This document shows, in pieces, positions 1-6,400 of a stretch of 6,900 bases of DNA. This DNA is from CAZFAP01 sp964516325 (GTDB taxonomy: Bacteria; Auribacterota; JABMQX01). The stretch covers positions 1-6,900 of the forward strand of contig CAZFAP010000215.1 in assembly GCA_964516325.1 (NCBI GenBank). Reading direction: 5' to 3'. The notes beneath the pieces were generated by a model. It had not been told where the DNA came from and made no database searches. It saw only the letters and a program-made list of their open reading frames with translations. The translations under genes and the position numbers were made by a program. Positions within the stretch are counted from its first letter, which is position 1, and every line of letters starts with the position of its first letter.

Positions 1-603
1 CATCCGACCGAAGAAAACCGCCATCACAAATGCGCAAATGTAGTGACTGAAAAACAGAGCTTCTCCTCTATTCCTCACTACAAAGTGCGGAAGTCAGGTT
101 AGTGCAAGTGTCGCCCGCTGACCAGTCGCTCAGCAGAGACATCGGCGCCGGATAACTCCGCGAAAATGAGTCCCTCCAGCGGACTCCGACTCGAGAAAAG
201 CCTTAGGGGATTTGCGGCTCCGGGCGAACGAAGCCGAGGTCGCAGGGGATAGACCTATTTCTAAGCCCAAAAATGCGCAAGCGCCCTCAAAAACCTGGCA
301 AACACCCGTTGGACTAAGTACCACCGGTTCAATACGCTGTCAAGGTTTGGAAGGGCACCCGGACATTCCAAGTTGCTGTCAGACCGACAGTTAAGCTCCC
401 GGAGAAGACTCTGACGCCCAAAGGGGTAACCGCCGGGGGCCATTGGCGCCAGAATCACTCCCACACCGCAATGCCGATGAGACGATGGAGTGCACGCTTT
501 GGGGCTATTGGGGTCACCGCCTGTGTGAAGAAAGGGGCCCCTCAGGATTTCCCCCAAGCTGATGCCATCCGCGGAGTCCATGACACTGCCCCCTCCACAA
601 AGC
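1..603. other. Gene-poor upstream region with no supported gene
   Basis: I see no convincing gene here. Short open frames on both strands lack ribosome binding sites, recognisable domains or biased codon use, and they overlap each other. Bases 1-102 stay open on the + strand in frame 1 (33 codons, then TAG) and could be the tail of an upstream gene, but that length is expected by chance. On the - strand an ATG at 24-22 reads MAVFFGRM to the window edge without a Shine-Dalgarno sequence. Small inverted repeats occur, such as TGTAGTGA at 39-46 with TCACTACA at 75-82, and CTGTC/GACAG at 376-390. None is followed by a T-run, and I found no tRNA-like cloverleaf. Confidence 0.6.
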
Positions 604-633
604 TTGACAAGAGGTGAACGTGCGGGCTATATA
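604..633 (+). promoter_or_regulatory. Putative sigma70-type promoter of the TPR gene
   Basis: A perfect -35 hexamer TTGACA (604-609) is followed after 18 bases by TATATA (628-633). The overlapping TATATT (630-635) matches the -10 consensus better but would need a 20-base spacer. This is the most AT-rich spot in the neighbourhood and it lies 145-174 bases ahead of the chosen start codon of the TPR gene. Transcription would begin near 640 and give a leader of about 135 bases. The call rests on consensus matching alone. Confidence 0.5.
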
Positions 634-657
634 TTGTAATGATCAGGCTGAGCACGC

Positions 658-674
658 GGGCGCACTGTGCGCCC
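658..674. promoter_or_regulatory. 17-bp near-perfect palindrome in the TPR leader (possible operator or leader hairpin)
   Basis: GGGCGCAC-T-GTGCGCCC is an 8+8 bp inverted repeat around a single central base. It begins about 18 bases downstream of the predicted transcription start. As DNA it has the shape of a dimeric repressor site placed just after a promoter. As RNA it would form a 7-bp GC-rich hairpin with a CUG loop. No T-run follows, so it is not an intrinsic terminator. No known regulator's motif is recognised. Confidence 0.35.
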
Positions 675-762
675 TGGCAGTGGAGGCGTGCAGACAGTCT
701 CTGTGGAGAAAGCCCAATTGTCGAGACAGCGGTCCGACCGAGACCGTTCCGCAGTTCGCAAT

Positions 763-770
763 GGAGGTGA
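763..770 (+). promoter_or_regulatory. Ribosome binding site that decides the TPR gene start
   Basis: GGAGGTGA, a near-complete anti-16S complement, ends 7 bases before the ATG at 778. This selects that ATG over the in-frame GTG at 667, which would add 37 residues of low-complexity basic sequence, has no comparable site, and sits inside the palindrome. Confidence 0.85.
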
Positions 771-777
771 CGAGACG

Positions 778-2313
778 ATGGCAGATCAAACGGCGCCCGA
801 TCAGGAAAGCCGGCTTTCGGCCTCTCAGGGCCAGCAGGCGGCTTCGGCCTCTGTGGAGGGCCGAATGAAGCGGGACGAGCAGCATCCTGCTCCGGCAGTC
901 CCCCGGCAAGCGCAGGACCTGTTTGACAAGGGGGTCCAGGCGGTGGACAAGATGAACTATGACTACGCCATCGAGCTTCTTTTCACCGCTCTGGAAATCG
1001 CGCCCGACATGGTGCAGGCGCGGCACCTTCTCCGGGAAGCGGAGATTCGCCGGTTTGACGCCAAAAAGGGGCCCCCGTGGGTGCGGAAGTTCTTTGGGAC
1101 GGTCTTCCATTCGATCAAGTACTTGAAGGGAGCCATTAGTCTGGCGAGCGGGAAATGGAGCAAGGCGTTCGACATATACGAGAAGATACTGAAGTCGAAG
1201 CCGCGAAGCATTCACGCTCTACGGCGCCACGCTCGCGCGGCCAGGGAGATGAGGATGCTCGAGACCGCCATCAACTCCCTCGAGTACGCCAGAAAGTTCA
1301 AGCCAGAGAACTTGAGAATTCTGCGAGAGCTGGGGCGGGTCTTTATGCAGAACGGCGATGTCCCCCAGGCACAGGCGTGTTTCTCGAAGATTCTGATTGA
1401 AAACAAGGACGACAAGGAAGCCAACAAGGCCATGCAGGACCTTGCGGCAATGGGGACAATCATTAAGGGGGACTGGGAGGACACCGAAAGCTATCGGGAC
1501 AAGATTCAGGACGTCGAAACCGCAAAGACCGCCGAACGAGAAGCCAGGCTCACGAAGTCGGAAGATGACGTCCAAGCCCTGATTCGGGACCGGGAAAGAA
1601 AACTGGCCGAACAGCCGGAGAGCCTGGAGCATTATAAGAGGCTGGCCGACCTTTACATTCAGAAAAAACAGTTCGATAAAGCCGTCCAGCTTTTCGACCG
1701 CGCCATCGAGCTGGCGCCCGCCGATTCCGATCTCCCGGAGATGCGCTTCAAGACGGTCCTGTTGAGATTTGAAAAACAAATCGCAGATGCAGAGAGCGAG
1801 GCCGCCAAGGACCCTGCGAATCAGGAGCTGAAAACGAAGGCGGAACGATTGAGAAAAGACAAGGAGGAGTACGCCCTCACCGACGTCAAAAGGCGAGTCG
1901 CCCAATATCCAACGAACCTGGGCTTGCGGCTCGAACTTGGATTGGCTTTGATGAAGACGGGGGAGCTGGACGGGGCGATCAAGGAGCTTCAGGTCGCCAG
2001 GACAAGCTCTCAAAAAAGAACCATCGCCCTGAACTACCTCGGCGAATGCTTCCGGCTCAAAGGGCAACCGGACATGGCAGCGGAGCAATTCGAGAAGGCC
2101 CTGTCGGAGCTGTACGTGATGGACTCCTTCAAGAAAGAGGTCATGTACAACCTCGGCAGAGCTCACGAGGACCTCGGGGACGTCGAAAAGGCGCTCCAGC
2201 AGTATAAGCAGATTTATGCCGAAGACATTGGCTTCCGAGACGTGAACGAGCGAGTCCAAAAAGCGTACGAGCGCCGGAAGCAGAAAGCGTCCGGCGAGAA
2301 CGGCAGCCGCTGA
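778..2313 (+). CDS. Tetratricopeptide repeat (TPR) protein, 511 aa
   Basis: The product is probably a cytoplasmic scaffold; no enzymatic domain, signal peptide or clear membrane span is visible. After a polar, Gln/Ser/Ala-rich N-terminus (about residues 1-42) comes a TPR at 44-78 (FDKGVQAV...YDYAIELLFTALEIAP). Next is an aromatic, basic segment at about 98-125 (PPWVRKFFGTVFHSIKYLKG), then three TPR-like units to about 225. A highly charged Glu/Lys/Arg stretch at about 235-280 is likely helical or coiled. One strong TPR follows at 282-316 (YKRLADLYIQKKQFDKAVQL), then another charged helix and three more TPRs at 380-412, 415-446 and 453-486. The start is set by GGAGGTGA seven bases upstream. 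The stop is doubled (TGA TAA). The gene is convergent with the HD gene, 28 bases away, so it is probably monocistronic. TPR families are too degenerate to name a partner. Confidence 0.9.
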   Translation: MADQTAPDQESRLSASQGQQAASASVEGRMKRDEQHPAPAVPRQAQDLFDKGVQAVDKMNYDYAIELLFTALEIAPDMVQARHLLREAEIRRFDAKKGPPWVRKFFGTVFHSIKYLKGAISLASGKWSKAFDIYEKILKSKPRSIHALRRHARAAREMRMLETAINSLEYARKFKPENLRILRELGRVFMQNGDVPQAQACFSKILIENKDDKEANKAMQDLAAMGTIIKGDWEDTESYRDKIQDVETAKTAEREARLTKSEDDVQALIRDRERKLAEQPESLEHYKRLADLYIQKKQFDKAVQLFDRAIELAPADSDLPEMRFKTVLLRFEKQIADAESEAAKDPANQELKTKAERLRKDKEEYALTDVKRRVAQYPTNLGLRLELGLALMKTGELDGAIKELQVARTSSQKRTIALNYLGECFRLKGQPDMAAEQFEKALSELYVMDSFKKEVMYNLGRAHEDLGDVEKALQQYKQIYAEDIGFRDVNERVQKAYERRKQKASGENGSR

Positions 2314-2341
2314 TAAAAACCGACTGCGCGGGGACGGGCGA
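2314..2341. other. 28-bp convergent gap between the TPR and HD genes
   Basis: The two stop codons face each other across 28 bases. I see no hairpin plus T-run for either direction, so transcription from each gene may run into the other, or termination may be Rho-dependent. Confidence 0.5.
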
Positions 2342-3019
2342 TTATTTCACTCCGCCGCGGCGAGCTACCTCCAGTTCAACCTGGAAAACCTCCTCGAAGT
2401 AACTCTTCTTTCGCGCGAGCGCCCACATTTCCATCTCCGCGTCGGCAGACGTCTTGATCTTCAGGACAATTCTGATGCGCCCCATGGTCTTGTCAGAGTG
2501 AGCCTCATGCGGAGCAGGGCAGTCCGGCGACGGGGAGGAAGGCGATGCGGCAATCGAACATTCGATATCTTCGATTACAGCGGCATGGCCTCTGTCGAGC
2601 GCGTCGGCAACCCGAATGACGGCGCTGAGGCAGCGCACTTTTGCCTTGTCTTCCGGCGAAAGGACTCGGTCCCAGGTCTGATTTTCTTCTGGCGCCTTCG
2701 TGCCATGATAGCGGGCGACGGTGGCGATGATTTCCTTCTCGGCCCCGGAAAAACCGTCGAGCGGAGCCGACTTAATTATCTCGTAGGATCGGCGCTTGTG
2801 CTTGGTGTCTCCCCCAGACCAGCCTATGTCGTGCAACAGGCTGGCGTACTCGAGAAGCTCCCGAGCGCCGTCATCGAGTCCGTGCACGCAAGCGGTTTGA
2901 TCAAATATTTTCAAGGCCAGGCGTGCCACCTGCTGGGAGTGGACGGGCTCCGGGTCGTACCGACCGGCAAGTTGGAGAACGCTTTTCTTACGCGAAACTT
3001 CTGTTCTTCCCTCTGCCAT
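2342..3019 (-). CDS. Stand-alone HD-domain phosphohydrolase related to the Ppx/GppA C-terminal half, 225 aa
   Basis: The sequence matches the HD region that forms the C-terminal half of exopolyphosphatase/pppGpp phosphatases (Ppx/GppA). It has YDPEPVHSQQVARLALKIFDQ-type opening text with His27, the signature LLHDIGW with His63-Asp64, H74, ARYH with His105, SPEDKAKVR at 121-129 and VADALDR with Asp139. This is the metal-binding pattern of an HD fold. A Pro/Ser-rich insertion at about 155-178 is followed by the closing strand and helix typical of the family (IRIVLKIKT, then EMEMWALARKKSYFEEVF). The N-terminal ASKHA phosphatase domain of full Ppx/GppA (about 300 residues) is absent, and the protein starts properly with its own ATG. 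CTCCTC at 3031-3036 reads GAGGAG on this strand, 11 bases from the ATG, a slightly long spacing. It is probably soluble and cytoplasmic. The substrate is unknown; nucleotide or phosphate-ester hydrolysis is inferred from the fold. Confidence 0.85.
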   Translation of the reverse strand: MAEGRTEVSRKKSVLQLAGRYDPEPVHSQQVARLALKIFDQTACVHGLDDGARELLEYASLLHDIGWSGGDTKHKRRSYEIIKSAPLDGFSGAEKEIIATVARYHGTKAPEENQTWDRVLSPEDKAKVRCLSAVIRVADALDRGHAAVIEDIECSIAASPSSPSPDCPAPHEAHSDKTMGRIRIVLKIKTSADAEMEMWALARKKSYFEEVFQVELEVARRGGVK

Positions 3020-3172
3020 CGCTATGAATGCTCCTCGGGAAACGCTGACGATTTCGTTCCGCCGCGTGCCGTAACTTACGTACTCGCAATGTGTTGCATC
3101 GCCGTTTCACCCTGAGCGGACGAAGAAGCAAACAGGCTGCTCGGTCCATGGCCGAACCTACAAACGGGGCGA

Positions 3173-3202
3173 ATGCTATTCTTTCGGGCGCTGCAATGTC
3201 AA
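3173..3202 (-). promoter_or_regulatory. Putative promoter of the HD gene
   Basis: On the minus strand a perfect TTGACA (3202-3197) is followed after 18 bases by TAGCAT (3178-3173), a 4/6 match to the -10 consensus. It points at the HD gene and would give a leader of about 150 bases. The -10 is weak, so this is only a candidate. Confidence 0.35.
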
Positions 3203-3214
3203 GGAGCAACATGC

Positions 3215-3237
3215 GTGCCGAATGGCACAACTTTTTT
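3215..3237 (+). terminator. Short hairpin plus T-run, weak terminator candidate
   Basis: GTGCC-GAAT-GGCAC (3215-3228) forms a 5-bp stem with a tetraloop, followed after AAC by six T residues (3232-3237). The order is right for a + strand intrinsic terminator, but the stem is short and the T-run is offset by three bases. No + strand gene ends nearby. If real it would shield the lectin gene from upstream transcription or stop antisense transcripts across the HD gene. Confidence 0.25.
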
Positions 3238-3384
3238 GTGGACAACTTGACCCACGAGAGAGCATCATAACGCTGGAGGGCGTTTTGTACCGATCTGTCG
3301 GCGCCCGGAGAACCTCGCCATGAAATTCCGGTGAGGGAACATCATGGGTCGCTGACAGCGCGTCTTCCGATTCGGTTGGTTCAA

Positions 3385-3405
3385 CTTCGAGCATATGCCT
3401 CGAAG
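3385..3405. promoter_or_regulatory. Interrupted palindrome upstream of the lectin gene (possible operator)
   Basis: CTTCGAG (3385-3391) and CTCGAAG (3399-3405) are perfect 7-bp inverted arms. The seven bases between them, CATATGC, contain a second small palindrome. The site ends 50 bases before the ATG of the large gene. It could bind a dimeric regulator or form a hairpin in the leader. No known regulator motif is recognised. Confidence 0.3.
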
Positions 3406-3441
3406 AATGTTGTTGTCCAGTGGAACCTGTAACCCCGGAAC

Positions 3442-3448
3442 AGGAGGG
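3442..3448 (+). promoter_or_regulatory. Ribosome binding site of the large lectin gene
   Basis: AGGAGGG ends 7 bases before the ATG at 3456 and fixes that start. The reading frame immediately downstream encodes a textbook signal peptide, which supports the same choice. Confidence 0.85.
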
Positions 3449-3455
3449 CACCACG

Positions 3456-6400
3456 ATGAAAGCGTCTCACTTCAAAACCCCATTCGGCCTGATAGCGATT
3501 TGTCTCCTCGTCGCTGCGCCAATGACAGCGCGAGCGATAGTCGAAGAGAGCTTCGATGTCGCCCCAGACCTTGCGAACTGGACCCTCAGCGGCAACGCCG
3601 CCTGGGACTCGACCTATCAGGCTCTCTTTCTAACCGACTCCGCAAACGACCAGCTCGGCTCCATATTTTGGTTCGAGCCGATCAGCGCAGACAAATTCCT
3701 TGTGTCGTTCGACGTCTGGATCGGCGACGGAGACGGAGCCGACGGGATGACTTTCGCCTGGGTGAGGGGGCCCGGTCTTCTCGGAGGAGGTGGGGGCTCC
3801 TTGGGCTTTTACGCACTCGACGGATATGGCGTCAAGTTTGATACGTATTCGGATTCAGCGGCATCTCCCCCTGAGCCTGAGAACTATGTGGCAATAATCG
3901 CAGGGACGCAGGCATCAAATACGACGGGCTTTGCCTACGATGACACGATTCCGGAGATGGAGGACGCGGGTACCAGTGGCGGGCTTCCGGCGCCGTTTCA
4001 CGTCGAGATAATATTCAAAAACGGGCACCTCGAGATGTGGATGAGCAATCCAACCGCAGCCACTCCCATGCCCGTGACCAAGGTCTTCGACGATGACATT
4101 CCGGGCTATACCCCGTTCGATGCCTATTTCGGATTCACGGGCGCCACCGGTGGTGTCAACAACGTCCACGCTGTGGACAATATCTTCTTCGGCGTCCCCG
4201 GCACCATGGCCATTGCGAGCGTCCAGCCCGAATGGTCCTACGGCGGCGATACGGTCACCCTTGACGGCAGCGCGTCGAGAGAGACCACGAGCTACCAGTG
4301 GTCCCAGGTGCCGCTGGGGGCCGGCGAGCCGACGGTCACGATAACCAATCCGACCAGTGCGACGGCGACGTTTGTGCCGCCCGGACGCGAGATCGGCTAT
4401 CCCTTGAGGTTCCGTCTCACCGTCCAGGGCGACACAGGCGAGAGCTCCGCCGAAGTGGATGCGTACGTCCGAGCTATCAATCCTCCGAAGGTCGCCCCGG
4501 GCAATTTCCATATCAAGCCCCTCGACCTGCCGGGCGGCGAACTGGGCTTCCGGTTGGAGTGGGACACTATTTTTGACGCCACAAGCTACCAGATCGCGCT
4601 CAAACTCGGGCCCGACTATTACTGGACTTATACGACTGCGAACACCTATTACGACTTCACCGGGATGATGGAAGGCGTTACTCGGATCGCGGCGGTGAGA
4701 GGGGAAAACAAGTTCAGCAAGCCCGCGAGCGCCAACCCGGCCGACCACGGTGTACCGTCCGTGGACGTAACGTACACCGCCATGCCGAACCTGGCTCGCC
4801 CGGCATCCCTGGGTGGCACACGGGAACCGCTTCCGGCGGTTCAGGGCGTCACATACGTCTTCTCCCGCCTCGGCATAGCTGGGATGAATGACAGGGCCTT
4901 TGCCGATAACAACGACAGCAACAACCCCATCTATAAGCCGCTCGACTTCTGGGGGTACGTGTGGGACCAGCAGTATTTCTTCGACCACATTGTGTATTAC
5001 ACCGGCGACATGTTCGACACCGGCGGCTGGTTCACGAGCCTGAAGATTCAGTTCACGACTGACGGCGCGACCTGGAAGGACGCGCCGATAGCTGATATCT
5101 ACCCCGCGTATGACTTCACCGACATGCGGGCAGGAAAGAAGCCGTTTCAGAGGTACGACATTGTCATCCCAACCCTGAGAGGAACTGGAATAAGGGTTGC
5201 AGGCACGCCCGGCGGCTTCGCGACGTTCACTTCGATTTCGGAACTGGAGGTCTTCGGCGACCAGGCTCAAGGTCCCATCATCGTGCAAGGTTTGGATGCA
5301 GAGTGCGGGGAGGGGCTCACGGCGACTCTCGACGGGAGCTTTTCCTTCTCGACGGTCGGTCCTCTGACCAGCTACAACTGGGAATTCGTGAGCGGTCCTT
5401 CGACCCCAACGATTCAGAACTCCAGCGGCGCCGTGGCAGCCTTCAAGGCCCCCAACGTCACGACGGACGAAGTGTTTGTGTTCAAGCTGACGGCGGGTGA
5501 TGGAATCAACACGGGCACGGATGCCGACGTGCGGATTGTGGTGAAGAGCCTTGTGACCACCGCGGTCGCAGGAGCCGATCAGCGGGTGCTGGATGGAAGC
5601 CAGGTGACATTGGACGCTTCCGGCTCAGTAAGCACCATGGGGACGCTCACCTACCTGTGGACGCAGACGGGAGGGACCGAGGTGGGGGTGACCGGCAGGA
5701 CGGACGCGGTCGTCACGTTCACTGCGCCCGTTTTGTGGGCTGGCACGGAGAGCTTGACGTTTCAGCTTGGGGTAAGGGATGAGGCCGCCGGCGTCAGCAG
5801 CGATGAGGTTGTGGTAAAGGTGAACAACCCGCTGGTCACCTCACTGATTAACGCTGAGCCTACGGCGATAATAGAGCCTTTCGATCCAGCCTACTGGCGG
5901 CTCCAGGGAAACGCCAGGTACGATGACGTGGATGGCATTCTTAAGATTACCCCCACGTTGAACTCCATGACGGGTTCGGCGTTTCTGAGGCAGCCGATTG
6001 ATTGCACCCAATTTCGTGCGAGATTCAAGGTTTACATCGGAGACGGAAATGGCGCCGACGGGATGGTTTTCGGCTGGGTGAGAGGGCCATCATTTATGGG
6101 AGCGACAGGCGGTGGCATGGGCTGGTATTCCGGAGGGCTCAGGGGCTACGGCATCGTCTTCGACACATATCCCAATCCGGCCACGAACATGGTCTCGTTT
6201 GAGAATCCGGAAGTCCACACCGGAGGGGATACGGGCGGGTACGCCTCCTATACGCCGCCGATAGACATGGAAGACGCGGGCTGGTTCGATGTCGAGGTCG
6301 AAATGGACAACGGACACCTCCAGATGTGGATGAGCAACGAAGCCCAGGGTTTTGCCAAAACCCTCGCCATTGACTACACCGTCGCTGGTTACACAGGCTT

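Larger units (their letters stand above)
3020..3455. other. Divergent intergenic region between the HD and lectin genes
   Basis: This 436-base stretch separates two divergently transcribed genes. It holds the candidate minus-strand promoter, the hairpin plus T-run and the palindrome listed separately. I could not find a well-spaced -35/-10 pair or a sigma54-type GG-N10-GC site for the lectin gene. TTGACC at 3247-3252 has no matching -10 at a normal distance. Open frames crossing this region lack codon bias or recognisable domains. Confidence 0.55.

Noticed and set aside
1..24. Minus-strand ATG at 24 (MAVFFGRM) as the start of a divergent gene
   Set aside because: Only eight codons are inside the window and no ribosome binding site lies within a usable distance.
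39..82. Inverted repeat TGTAGTGA/TCACTACA as an attachment site or terminator
   Set aside because: The loop is 28 bases, no T-run or mobile gene is nearby, and 8-bp arms at such spacing are expected by chance.
1..102. Plus-strand frame open to TAG at 100 as the tail of an upstream gene
   Set aside because: Thirty-three codons without a stop is not significant, and the translated sequence shows no recognisable domain.
667..777. GTG at 667 as the start of the TPR gene
   Set aside because: No Shine-Dalgarno sequence, it sits within the palindrome, and the added 37 residues look non-protein-like. The ATG at 778 has GGAGGTGA at ideal spacing.
1219..2259. 346-codon minus-strand open frame inside the TPR gene
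   Set aside because: Fully antisense to clear TPR repeats; its Leu-rich composition is the complement of the Glu/Lys/Gln codons in the TPR protein.
2498..3115. 205-codon plus-strand open frame over the HD gene
   Set aside because: Antisense to a protein with an intact HD signature; no ribosome binding site or domain.
3223..3239. TGGCAC followed by a T-run as a sigma54 promoter
   Set aside because: The -24 element TGGCAC is good, but the bases ten further on are TT instead of GC, so the essential -12 element is missing.
3395..3841. Alternative plus-strand frame overlapping the start of the lectin gene
   Set aside because: Arg/Ser-rich out-of-frame translation without domains; the frame starting at 3456 has both signal peptide and lectin motifs.
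3915..5288. 457-codon minus-strand open frame inside the lectin gene
   Set aside because: It lies antisense to a frame with a signal peptide, ribosome binding site and several recognisable domains. Its own translation has no domain and is Arg/Val/Gly-rich, as expected from the GC-rich complement of a real gene.
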